The notes under the pieces are model-generated. The model searched no databases. It was not told where the DNA came from and worked only from the letters and a program-made list of their open reading frames with translations. Source: Tunturibacter gelidoferens (GTDB lineage: Bacteria > Acidobacteriota > Terriglobia > Terriglobales > Acidobacteriaceae). Taken from it: a stretch of 64,000 bases of DNA. Location: contig NZ_CP132938.1 in assembly GCF_040358255.1 (NCBI RefSeq), positions 4,960,001 through 5,024,000 of the forward strand, in the 5' to 3' direction. How positions within the stretch are numbered: position 1 is the first letter of the stretch; each line of letters starts with the position of its first letter. Below are positions 26,908 to 35,372 of this stretch, piece by piece. The position numbers and the translations under genes are program-made.

Positions 26908-28854
26908 CTAGTTGACTCGTAGGATCGTGGTGCTGAAAGGCGGAAGTTCAGCCTTGACCCGTTGGTCCTGGAGCTTAATCGATTCCTGCTCCCCAAGAAG
27001 CACCGAGGACGATTTGCAATTGGCTAAAGACGTTCCGTTTGTCGCCAGTGAGAGTTCTGCAGGCTTTGCACTTTTGTTCAGCAAGACGAGCATTCTCCCG
27101 TGCTGGGTGTCACACCCTGAGCTAAGACCGGAGCCCCTGACGAAAGCAATTGTCTTCAGGTCCGACTCGATGATTTGCTGCTCGCCTCCGCTTAATTCTG
27201 GGGAAGACTTGCGGATGCTCAGTAGGTTTTTGACCCAATCATGAATGAGGGATTGCTCGGGCGTTCGGGTGTGAGAATCGAAAGCACCCGTCGATGCTGG
27301 TGAGGAAGGAAAGCCGCCAAGGAAGTCTCGCCGGTTATCGGGATCATGGCCCCCAGTCATTCCAATCTCGTCACCGGAATAGATCACTGGTGTTCCACGC
27401 ATGGTCAGGATGATTCCGAAGGCCAGTTGAAGCTTCTCCGGCGTTGCGGCCGGATCATTCATGAAACGGTCTGTATCGTGACTACCCAGGAGCGTAACAA
27501 GGCGCTCTGGATGCGGATAGAGTGTATCCTGACGGAAAAGCAGGTCGAGATCCGTCATCGGAGCATCGCGCAAGATTACATTGCGGAGGACTCCATAAAG
27601 GGGATAATCGAACGGGGTGTAGAGGCGGGTGTCTATCGGTGTGGTCTTTCCTATCTGGCTTCCACCTGCAAAGAAGGCGTTGACCGCAGGAGGGAGAACG
27701 TATGTCTCGTTGAAGACTTCCCCCACGGTCGTCAGCCTGGGATATTGATCGAACAGTTCTTTGTGGAAGTCATGCCAGAACTGGCGGCCGACGTAAGGGA
27801 AGGTGTCCAGGCGAAGCCCGTCAGCGGACGTTTGCTCAATCCACCACATGGCATTCTGGATCAGGTAAGCGCTGACTAAGGGGTTCTCCTGGTTCATGTC
27901 TGGGAGCAGATCGACGAACCAGCCGTCTTGGACGTTGCGAACCTCGTCCTGACTCGCATGTGGGTCCATCAGCGCGGGGAAGACTCCAGAAGCCGGCCGA
28001 TGGGCGATCTTCGTCCCGTGAAACCAGTCGGGCGTCGGCGAGTCGTTGACCCACGGGTGATTTGGCCCGACATGGTTGGGAACCGTATCAAGCACAAGTT
28101 TCATGCCTTGCTGATGCAAAGAGTTAGCCAGCGTCTTCAGATTGTCGAGACTCCCGAAGTGCTCGTCGACGGAATACAAATCTGTTGCACCGTATCCGTG
28201 ATAGCTTTCGCGCTCGTGGTTTTGCTGTACCGGAGTCAGCCAAACGGTGCTTGTTCCCAGGTCTCGAAGGTATCCGAGGTGGTCGAGAACTCCCTTGATG
28301 TCTCCACCATGCCATGCATGCGGGTCCATTCGGTCGTACGGCATACCGGGCTGCACATTGTTCTTTGCATCGCCGTCTGCGAAGCGATCCGTCATGATCA
28401 GGTAAAAAGAGTCGTTTGCGGAGAAGCCTTTCGGCCCCTGTCTTCCGGTCGTCCGGTTGGCCAATTCATAGGGTACAGAGGCCGAACCTTTATCGTTCGT
28501 CACGGTCAGAAGCAAAGATCCTGGTCCCGCCGCGTGTTCCTCGAGCCGGAGAAACGCCCAGTGGCCATTTGCCGAGACCTGCATTTTGCTGATCGTTGCT
28601 TTGGAATCGCCGAGTGAAAATCTTGCTCCGTCGAGGTGCTCGCCATAGACGAGGAGCATCGGATCCGGCAATCCCGTCCACCAGTTCGGAGGGTCGATCT
28701 TTGACATGATCGGTTTCTGGCACTGGACTGGCGAGGTGACAGTGAACAGCAGGAGGACGGAGGCGAAGTCTCCTGTCAAGGAGAGGCGCAGCGGTCCGAC
28801 GGCTGCAATCTTCGCTCGGCGTGATCCGCGCTTGAGGAATGGAATCGAAAGCAT
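26908..28854 (-). CDS. Secreted GH13 alpha-amylase family enzyme (cyclomaltodextrinase/neopullulanase-like)
   Basis: A 648-residue exported glucanase. A signal peptide is followed by an N-terminal Ig-like domain (about residues 55-140), then the GH13 barrel with the four conserved regions: LDTVPNHVG, DGLRLDTFP (nucleophile Asp), GEVFNE (acid/base Glu) and LGSHDTDRF (third Asp). A C-terminal beta domain ends in STTILRVN. Start ATG 28854 has GGAG six bases before it; the longer frame adds nothing signal-like. It should cleave alpha-1,4-glucans or cyclodextrins in the periplasm. It is divergent from the winged-helix/propeller regulator at 29050, which might control it. Confidence 0.88.
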   Translation of the reverse strand: MLSIPFLKRGSRRAKIAAVGPLRLSLTGDFASVLLLFTVTSPVQCQKPIMSKIDPPNWWTGLPDPMLLVYGEHLDGARFSLGDSKATISKMQVSANGHWAFLRLEEHAAGPGSLLLTVTNDKGSASVPYELANRTTGRQGPKGFSANDSFYLIMTDRFADGDAKNNVQPGMPYDRMDPHAWHGGDIKGVLDHLGYLRDLGTSTVWLTPVQQNHERESYHGYGATDLYSVDEHFGSLDNLKTLANSLHQQGMKLVLDTVPNHVGPNHPWVNDSPTPDWFHGTKIAHRPASGVFPALMDPHASQDEVRNVQDGWFVDLLPDMNQENPLVSAYLIQNAMWWIEQTSADGLRLDTFPYVGRQFWHDFHKELFDQYPRLTTVGEVFNETYVLPPAVNAFFAGGSQIGKTTPIDTRLYTPFDYPLYGVLRNVILRDAPMTDLDLLFRQDTLYPHPERLVTLLGSHDTDRFMNDPAATPEKLQLAFGIILTMRGTPVIYSGDEIGMTGGHDPDNRRDFLGGFPSSPASTGAFDSHTRTPEQSLIHDWVKNLLSIRKSSPELSGGEQQIIESDLKTIAFVRGSGLSSGCDTQHGRMLVLLNKSAKPAELSLATNGTSLANCKSSSVLLGEQESIKLQDQRVKAELPPFSTTILRVN

Positions 28855-29049
28855 CAGGGTCTCCAGCGGGCCGGGACACATTAGGGTGCAGGCCCGGAAA
28901 AGAAGGTGAAGAGCAATCCCAACACTGAAAGCTTTCTGCTCGGAACGCAATGATTCCGAGGTAATCAATCTCTGAACAGTTGTGATCTTTCGGTAAGCAA
29001 CCTGTATTGAGCACCTTGTGGGGAAACCTTTATCATCTTCAAACGAGGT

Positions 29050-31269
29050 TTGTTCATCCTGGATCAGATAGCCACATCCTTACAAGACGTTCGCCCGAAA
29101 GGTTCACACCGGCGCCTGGCATTCGGCGCGTTCTCGGCAGACCTCCAGGCGGAAGAACTTTGGAAAGATGGAGTGCGAGTCCGTATTCAGCGGCAACCCT
29201 TTCAGGTGCTCGCCAGCCTTCTAGAACATCCCGGCAGGACCGTCTCCAGAGAAGAAATCCAGCATAGGCTGTGGGGCGACCAAGTCAATGTAGATTTCGA
29301 TCACGGCCTGAATGCCGCAGTAAAAAAGCTGCGAGAAGCTCTGGAAGACCCGTCCGATGCCCCCATCTATATACAGACGGTCTCGCGAAAAGGTTACCGC
29401 TTTGTCGCTGAGGTACATGGTGCGGAGCCGCCCGCCGCTGTGAGCGTGGTCAGCGAAAGCGAGCCGGAGCTTACGACACCCGTCTTGCCAGACCACCAAA
29501 CGGCGGTGCAAAAAGCTAACGTAGCCAAATGGCCGTACGTCCTCGCCTTAGCAGCGATCGCAGCATTCATCGCGTTCATCATCAAGCTTCCGAGATCCAA
29601 CGGGTGGGTACCAGTTCCGAAAATCACGCAAATTACACATTCCGGGCGGCTCTCAGTCGGAAGTGCGGACGTGCCGAGCTTCCCTGCGATCGTGACGGAC
29701 GGGACTCGCATCTACTACACCACCGAGAGCAATGGGTGGGCCTCACTGAAGGCAACATCGGTGAATGGAGGCACAGAGACCTCCATTCAATTACCACCAG
29801 GATTGGCGGAGCCGGAAATCAGCGACATCTCTCGCGACGGCACGAAGCTACTCCTGCTCGACGTGCATTCCGCCGGATCAGAGCACCCGCTCTGGATTGT
29901 ACCGTCTACAGGAGGACCAGCCCGCAGGTTTGCGGCTGTATCGGCACATGCGGGAACCTGGACTCGAGATGGGTTGCACATCGTGTACGCACGTGATGAA
30001 GAACTCGAGATTGCAGATGAGAACGGCACGAATGCTCGCAGGTTAGCAGTTCTTCCCGGAAGAGCTTACTGGTTGCGCTGGTCGCCGGACGAACACCGGC
30101 TTGCTTTTACGCTGCTCGACCCCACGACTAAAACCCTTTCGCTCTGGAGCGTAACCGCCGACGGCAGCTCTCTGAGGAGATTCTTTCCAAACCGCTCGAC
30201 AACATCCCTTGACTGTTGCGGCTCCTGGATGCCCGATGGTTCAGGATATCTTTTTCAGTCGACCAGCGGTGGTTTCGGTTTCAGCAATGATCTCTGGCTT
30301 GGCACCACGGATGCTGGAATTGGTAAGAGAGGTCTTTCCCCAAGGAATCTTACTAATGGTCCCGTCGACTACCAGTTTCCAGTGAGCAATCTGTCCGGAA
30401 GCAAACTATTCTTTACCGGCGCTGGATCCCTCGTGCAATACCGTGTCTTTGATCCTGCTCGTAACGAATTCGTTCCGTTTCAGGTTGACGATCAGCAGGC
30501 AAGCTCCTTGAACTTCTCAAGCGATGGCAAGTGGATGACGTGGGTTCGGTCCGGCGATTCGACGCTTTGGAGGTCGCGCTGTGATGGCGAGGAACGCGTC
30601 GAGATCAGTCCGTCCCCACTCCAGGTTCGGCTTGCTCGCTGGTCACCGGACGATTCTCAAATTGTTCTTATGGCTCGTGAACCGGGGAAAGCATGGCGAA
30701 TCTATATCATGCCAGCGACCGGCGGTACTCCACGCCCGATCCTTCCAGGAGACGCCGCTCAGACCAATCCCGAATGGACTCCCGATGGCAACTCGATCCT
30801 ATTCGCACGCACTCTTGTTCGCGGTCCGGGCATACCGAGTGTCGAAAGCCTATCGCGTTTCGACCTTCTTCACTCGAAGGTGACGGAGATCCCGAATTCT
30901 CAGTCGATGACCGCTGCTCGATATTCGCCGAACGGTCGATACCTCTCGGCCATCTCCGATCGTGCCATCATGCTGTTGGACCTGAAAAGCGGACGATGGA
31001 GCCGCCTGAGCGATCTATCAGCCGAGAATACGTTCTGGTCCAATTCTGGAGAGAAGCTGTTCACCCAGGCAACGAAAGAAGAAGGAGAGCCGCTCTACGA
31101 AATTTCTGTTCCTGGCGGACAAGCTCGAATGATCGAAGCTACGACAAGGCTTAACTCGGAAAATTTCGTTGAGTTTCGGCTGGTGGGTCTCAGTGGTGAT
31201 CGGCCAGTCATAGCCGCGCGGCTCGCCACCGCCAACATCTACAGCCGGGACACTGCGAGCATGCACTAA
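29050..31269 (+). CDS. OmpR-type winged helix - transmembrane - TolB/WD40 propeller regulator
   Basis: A 739-residue CadC-like one-component regulator. Residues about 20-115 form an OmpR/PhoB winged helix (QPFQVLASLLEHPGRTVSREE; VDFDHGLNAAVKKLREALED; YIQTVSRKGYRFVAEV). A single membrane helix lies near 160-177 (YVLALAAIAAFIAFII). The rest is a periplasmic propeller with TolB/WD40 blades (WSPDEHRLAFT; WSPDDSQIVLMA; WTPDGNSILFA). This architecture is abundant in acidobacteria. The start TTG 29050 is uncertain because GAGG sits only one base before it. It is divergent from the GH13 gene. Ligand and target genes are unknown. Confidence 0.82.
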   Translation: MFILDQIATSLQDVRPKGSHRRLAFGAFSADLQAEELWKDGVRVRIQRQPFQVLASLLEHPGRTVSREEIQHRLWGDQVNVDFDHGLNAAVKKLREALEDPSDAPIYIQTVSRKGYRFVAEVHGAEPPAAVSVVSESEPELTTPVLPDHQTAVQKANVAKWPYVLALAAIAAFIAFIIKLPRSNGWVPVPKITQITHSGRLSVGSADVPSFPAIVTDGTRIYYTTESNGWASLKATSVNGGTETSIQLPPGLAEPEISDISRDGTKLLLLDVHSAGSEHPLWIVPSTGGPARRFAAVSAHAGTWTRDGLHIVYARDEELEIADENGTNARRLAVLPGRAYWLRWSPDEHRLAFTLLDPTTKTLSLWSVTADGSSLRRFFPNRSTTSLDCCGSWMPDGSGYLFQSTSGGFGFSNDLWLGTTDAGIGKRGLSPRNLTNGPVDYQFPVSNLSGSKLFFTGAGSLVQYRVFDPARNEFVPFQVDDQQASSLNFSSDGKWMTWVRSGDSTLWRSRCDGEERVEISPSPLQVRLARWSPDDSQIVLMAREPGKAWRIYIMPATGGTPRPILPGDAAQTNPEWTPDGNSILFARTLVRGPGIPSVESLSRFDLLHSKVTEIPNSQSMTAARYSPNGRYLSAISDRAIMLLDLKSGRWSRLSDLSAENTFWSNSGEKLFTQATKEEGEPLYEISVPGGQARMIEATTRLNSENFVEFRLVGLSGDRPVIAARLATANIYSRDTASMH

Positions 31270-31291
31270 GCGAAGGCAGGTCAGCGTATTC

Positions 31292-31308
31292 ATGGGGCTC
31301 GAACCCAT
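31292..31308 (-). other. tRNA T-arm-like hairpin, possible attachment-site remnant
   Basis: On the minus strand ATGGG-TTCGAGC-CCCAT forms a perfect five-pair stem with a seven-base loop fitting the tRNA T-loop consensus. No matching acceptor, D-arm or anticodon arm was found around it, so this is not a tRNA gene. Integrases often use tRNA 3' ends as attachment sites, and an integrase remnant lies 1.6 kb away. It could also be chance. Confidence 0.25.
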
Positions 31309-31456
31309 CCAGAAGCGAATTTCGGAAGGAACATCTAGGCAAAAGCAGAGGATTAATTTGCAAGCGACTCTTGCGTATAGGCAGGCGTTGAGCCGATCTC
31401 TTGTGAACTGGGCCAATGTCACGGTAAAGACTTTGCAGACTCTGGAAGTGTAGGTG

Positions 31457-32030
31457 CTGAAGGAACGGATCAAAAGGCTTCGCGGCCTGACCTCTCGCCC
31501 TTTCGGCGTCAATGCCCCTTACAAGGCCCGCATCTCCCGCTTCCCGAAGCGGCATTCGTGGATGTTTGCATCGAGGAGCGGATCCCGGTTTTGTCTTTTT
31601 TCTGGGGCGATCCCACACCGTATGTCGAAAAGGCTCATAAGGCCGGTATCAAAGTTTGTGATCAAGTAGGTTCGGTTAGCGCAGCGAAACGAGCACAACA
31701 ATCCGGAGCGGATTTCATAATCGCGCAGGGCGTTGAGGCGGGAGGGCACATGGCGGGAACGGTCAGCACGATGGTTCTTGTACCCCGCGTCGTAGACACC
31801 GTGGCTCCAACTCCCGTAGTGGCTGCAGGCGGAATTGCGGACGGACGGGGCTTGGCAGCGGCACTGGCGCTGGGCGCAGACGCAGCGGTCCTCGGAACTC
31901 GGCTACTTGCGACAACCGAAAGCAATGCCCACGAGATTTACAAAAGGAAGTGAGCAGAGAGTTCCGCGCCGCAGAGGATCAATTTTTAACGCACGCCCAT
32001 TTGTCGCGTGGCATTGAAGGACGAGGAAGC
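31457..32030 (+). pseudogene. Nitronate monooxygenase, frameshifted and truncated
   Basis: The body of the gene (frame from about 31531 to 31953) encodes typical nitronate monooxygenase sequence: FVDVCIEERIPVLSFFWGDP, then ADFIIAQGVEAGGHMAG and TPVVAAGGIADGRGLAAALALGADAAVLGTR for FMN binding. Upstream, LKERIKRLRGLTSRPFGVN belongs to the same family but is in a different frame (from 31457). After the stop, an EFRAAEDQF-type tail appears in yet another frame. The N-terminal 60-70 residues with the first FMN-binding strand are missing. The gene is dead. These enzymes normally oxidise nitroalkane nitronates. Confidence 0.8.
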
Positions 32031-32137
32031 TTGAAGGGACATTGTCGGATCATATGCTCGAAGGAAAATCTATAGAGGTTCACTTGAGCATGCTTGCTCT
32101 GCCCATATCCATTTCGTCCGCCATCAGTCTAGATAAG

Positions 32138-32883
32138 ATGAAGAAGCTCTTCTGCGTGTTTTTCGTTCTGGCTCTTCTTGCTTCATCCACGGTTCTTACC
32201 GCACAACAACATCATCACCACCGGACCGAGGGCGGCCCTGGGAATGCTGCCCTGGAAAAACTAGGTGCCGTTCATATGCCGATCACCTGCGCTGCTTCAG
32301 TACAAACTCTCTTTGAACGTGGTATCGCACTGCTGCATTCCTTCTGGTATGAGGAGGCTCTCAAGCAATTTCAATCCGTCGCCGCTGCCGATCCACAATG
32401 TGCCATGGCGCAATGGGCCATCGCTATGACCGAGTGGCGTCCATTCTGGGATGGCTTGCCCGATGAACGCCGTAAAGTTGGTGTCGCGGAAATCGACAAG
32501 GCCATGGCTCTTCATCCCAGGACCGATCGCGAAAAACGCTATATCGCTGCCCTGAGCAGTTATCTGCACGGCGAACCATCGCAGAATGAAAGACGGCCCA
32601 CGCATATGCCACCGCCATGGGAGCTCTGCACACTGCTTACCCGGATGACATAGAAGTCCAAGCCTTCTACGGTCTGGCTCTCGCGGCCAGCATCGGACAG
32701 GAGGATCCAGTTGCGGATGCGCGCAAGGCTCTCGCCGTACTCGAGCCGGGCTTCATAGCGCATCCGGATCATCCTGTCTACCCATACGAGACGGACCTGA
32801 AGAAAGTCTGGTCTATAGATGATGACGACAATGGACATGACAATATGGATCACTCCGCTATGCCAGGGATGAAGATGAACTAG
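32138..32883 (+). pseudogene. Exported TPR protein, frameshifted and internally deleted
   Basis: The first part starts at ATG 32138 with a signal peptide (MKKLFCVFFVLALLASSTVLTA) and reads as the exported TPR protein family common in acidobacteria (FERGIALLHSFWYEEALKQF; DPQCAMAQWAIAMTEW). Near 32600 the frame breaks. The continuation, AMGALHTAYPDDIEVQAFYGLALAAS, is in the frame that ends at 32883. After AVLEPGFIAHPDHP the sequence jumps to a His/Met-rich tail (DNGHDNMDHSAMPGMKMN), skipping most of the usual repeats. At least one frameshift and one deletion are needed, so the gene is not functional. Confidence 0.75.
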
Positions 32884-33145
32884 ACGCCCCTCCTGTCTGT
32901 CCAGGCTGCGCCATTAGCGGCTACCAAACTCAAATACTTCCCCTTCCATCGATATGCGATCAGTTCGACGCCAATGAAGAGGCGAGATGGCAAAGCGACT
33001 TTCTTGCATCGTCCTACCCTCTGCCGGTAGACCGAGCGCATGACAGACAACTCCAGTTCCTCGAAGTTCACATCCAGCCACTTGAGTCCGATCAACTCGC
33101 TCCGGCGCAGGCCGGTGACCGTGTCACGCTCCGTGATGGATATTC
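32880..33145 (-). pseudogene. Tyrosine recombinase (integrase) fragment
   Basis: Reading leftward from about 33145, the product contains ITERDTVTGLRRSELIGLKW then LDVNFEELELSVMRSVYRQ. This is the region around the first catalytic arginine of tyrosine recombinases (TGLRRSE). The later His-x-x-Arg and tyrosine motifs are missing and the frame soon ends. It is a relic of an integrating element and supports this area being an old island. Its end overlaps the TPR pseudogene by four bases. Confidence 0.7.
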
Positions 33146-33682
33146 TCCTTCCCGATCGACTAACCTAACGGCGGCCGTTCGTCTTGCAGGCAAGGCGAGG
33201 AACTCTCGTCCTGCTATCGACGGTCATGCTCATTTGTTGCCTCCGCACCACAGCCGGCCAATTGTGGTGCGGAAGGTGAAAAGCGAAGGGGGCGATCTCT
33301 CTTTCGAGATCCCGCCCCATGCTCTCCGATTTCCGAAGATCCGGCTCGGCGCCGAATCACAACTCATTGCAACTTCAGAACTGTTGTGTGAATGCGGGAA
33401 AAACCCGCGCTACTCATACTTTTCTGACATCGCATTGGCTGTGAGAGCTTTCCCGGTTCCATCCAGAAGCATCCAGTTTCCTGCCTGCTCTGCGAGTCCC
33501 GTTGCCGGTTCTCATTATGGCCTCTGTCTACTCTCTCCTGCTGGAAGATCTCTCTTCCGTTGATTCGTAAGATACTCGCAATCCGGGTTGGGATGACACC
33601 AATCTTTTTGTGCAAATAACGGCAGAAGTGTGGAAATGCAGTCGATTGTTCTTTGGTAGCCGACAGCAAGGAGTTCTCCGAA
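33146..33682. other. Intergenic stretch with two hairpins
   Basis: No credible gene is seen in about 540 bases. A perfect ten-base inverted repeat (CCGCACCACA and its complement, 33243-33272) with a ten-base loop is followed by an imperfect GC-rich hairpin near 33288-33318 containing GATCTC/GAGATC arms. They could be transcription stops or relics of the neighbouring mobile element. Confidence 0.4.
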
Positions 33683-34207
33683 TTATCTTGTGGTCCGCTC
33701 GGCGAAAGCAGAGTACATCGTGCCACCAAAGAGCGAGGGCCGCGTGGCAATTCTCGCCACGCGCTCCGCACCTTCCTCGCCGAAGAGCTGGCGGAGTCTT
33801 TCGAAGCCGACCGGATATGGCCCCCATCTATTCGGCTTCGAACGCTCATATTCGACGATCAAGAATCGATCTGCCACCGATAGAAGCCTCCTTAGAAATG
33901 CCTGCTGCTCCTCAATGAAGTGCAGCGTGTTTGCCATGAGAATTCCATCGACAGTCGGAAGACGGAGGCTGGGGCTTCCGATATCTCCCAGCGTTTTACG
34001 AATTTCGACTCCGTCGTAATGGTCCGGGACATGTTCCAGAGCCCTGGTATCTAAATCAACGGCGTAAATCTTGCTGCCGGGAGCCAGCAACTTCGCCAGC
34101 ACCGCTGTAAAAGTGCCGCTCCCGCAGCCAAGATCACACCAGGATTGCGGGCGCGTCCATTCGATGAGCGGGGTACGAATGAGTGCGGTAGCTTCAGCGA
34201 TCTTCAC
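33683..34207 (-). CDS. Class I SAM-dependent methyltransferase
   Basis: A 174-residue methyltransferase. The SAM-binding motif WCDLGCGSGTFTAVLAKLL (residues 23-41) is intact, followed by the acidic strand end IYAVDLDTRAL and the motif LMANTLHFI. It is shorter than many relatives but appears complete, ending in GGTMYSAFAERT. GTG 34207 is the assigned start; the ribosome site is poor, so an upstream or downstream start is possible. It stands alone among broken genes. The acceptor substrate cannot be predicted. Confidence 0.72.
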   Translation of the reverse strand: MKIAEATALIRTPLIEWTRPQSWCDLGCGSGTFTAVLAKLLAPGSKIYAVDLDTRALEHVPDHYDGVEIRKTLGDIGSPSLRLPTVDGILMANTLHFIEEQQAFLRRLLSVADRFLIVEYERSKPNRWGPYPVGFERLRQLFGEEGAERVARIATRPSLFGGTMYSAFAERTTR

Positions 34208-34290
34208 CTCTTCACTGTACTTCAGACATTTGAAGCTCGGCCTTTACCGGGCTGGTCATCCTGTTCAGTGAGTAGACCGGCAGTTGAGCC

Positions 34291-34814
34291 TTAAGCTGGA
34301 TCCCTTAAGGCTTTCTTGCCCTCCCTGTACATCTGCATCGCGAACCTGTGAGCCCACTTGGTCGAGCAATACTTCATCTTGTGCTGACTTGGAGGGCGAA
34401 AGACCTTGTGGCACGCCGGGCAGGCCTTTGGGGTCGACGCATTCCACTCATCGAACCAGACCATCCAGCTTAGCGCGTCTTCCAGAGTGCTTAGCCGGTA
34501 ATACGGAACAACCTTTGTTCTGCCCTTGTGAGGGACGACTCTCACGTCCCCAGACCAGGAGCTGGATACTTCCGTTTCAACGCCGAACTTGAGTGCAATC
34601 CTCACCTGAGAGATCGGCGCGGCCCTTATCCAATCGAAGAGATCCCCTCCACCTTCTGCCAGAACCCAATGGAGTTCTGGAGAAAGGGGGACTCTCCGAG
34701 CTTGTGAATCGGATTGAATCGAGTAGCTTCCTCATCCGCAGCTAGGTATTCGTAAAGTGCGTCACGTTCATCGCAGTTCCCTTTCGCCGCTTCGAGGAGG
34801 ACGACTCCCGATTC
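34291..34814 (-). pseudogene. CGNR/ABATE-like zinc-finger protein, frameshifted
   Basis: The C-terminal part reads PACHKVFRPPSQHKMKYCS followed by AHRFAMQMYREGKK. It resembles the zinc finger at the end of CGNR-type proteins, although the last cysteine expected after KYCS is replaced. Upstream, the same protein continues in another frame (ERDALYEYLAADEEATRF; NPIHKLGESPFLQNSIGFW), switching at about 34640. One frameshift therefore separates the two halves. The family assignment is tentative; the frame break is clear. Confidence 0.5.
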
Positions 34815-34840
34815 TACCGATGATTCCCGTGGATTCCGCC

Positions 34841-35062
34841 GCGAGCCGTCTGTAACGAGACAAGATCGCGACGCCGTTATAAGCGTTCTGGGTCACGGCT
34901 ACGCCCTCGTACCCAAGCTTCTGGAACACGTCCGGCTGGAAAACCTGTTCCGTTTAATTCCTTTAGCAAGAGCACATCGGGTTGCCTTGCCTTCAGCCAC
35001 GCTGTGACGTGTTCAAGTCGAGCTCGAATTGAATCTACGTTCCAGCTCGCAATATCGATCAT
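34841..35062 (-). pseudogene. Exodeoxyribonuclease III (xthA-like) N-terminal fragment
   Basis: The product begins MIDIASWNVDSIRARLEHV then AWLKARQPDVLLLKEL, the classic exonuclease III opening, where the DNA-repair enzyme binds metal through Asn and Glu. The frame then shifts near 34950. DVFQKLGYEGVAVTQNAYNG and VAILSRYRR continue in another frame. The remaining two thirds, including the catalytic Asp and His, are absent, and the sequence runs into the zinc-finger remnant. It is a truncated, frameshifted copy. Confidence 0.8.
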
Positions 35063-35221
35063 GATCTCCTAATAGATGCCAAAAGCTAGCAGGCTGGTAC
35101 TCGCAGGTTCTGATCAGGGTTCAGCCAATGCTTGACTAGTTGCAGCCCGATTGCGAGACATTCAACAGCTCCGTTACCCGTACGAACCGTCTTCTCCCTA
35201 AGACAACACCAATTTCATGCC

Positions 35222-35360
35222 GGGCGGAATGTTCGAAACAGTTTGTTCGGTCTCCTGCGGATGAGTAGTAGTTTTTTCATAGAGTTACGCGCGCACTCGC
35301 TGACCGTTTGTTATCCGCTGTAGGGCATGTTCGCTGCTGTGATAAAGTCTGTCAGGCAGG
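35222..35360 (+). repeat. Shared upstream element, copy 1
   Basis: About 140 bases immediately before the first TolB-TPR gene. They match the region before the second paralogue (41562-41695) and an inverted copy at 37536-37666. The best-conserved block is GGAATGTTCGRAACAGTTTG at the distal end. In this copy a reading frame shared by the other two is broken by a stop. It probably carries the promoter or a regulatory site for the paralogue family. Confidence 0.7.
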
Positions 35361-35372
35361 ATCAAGAGTGGT

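Noticed and set aside
31292..31308. Complete tRNA gene on the minus strand
   Set aside because: Only the T-arm-like hairpin is present; no acceptor, D-arm or anticodon stem could be drawn around it.
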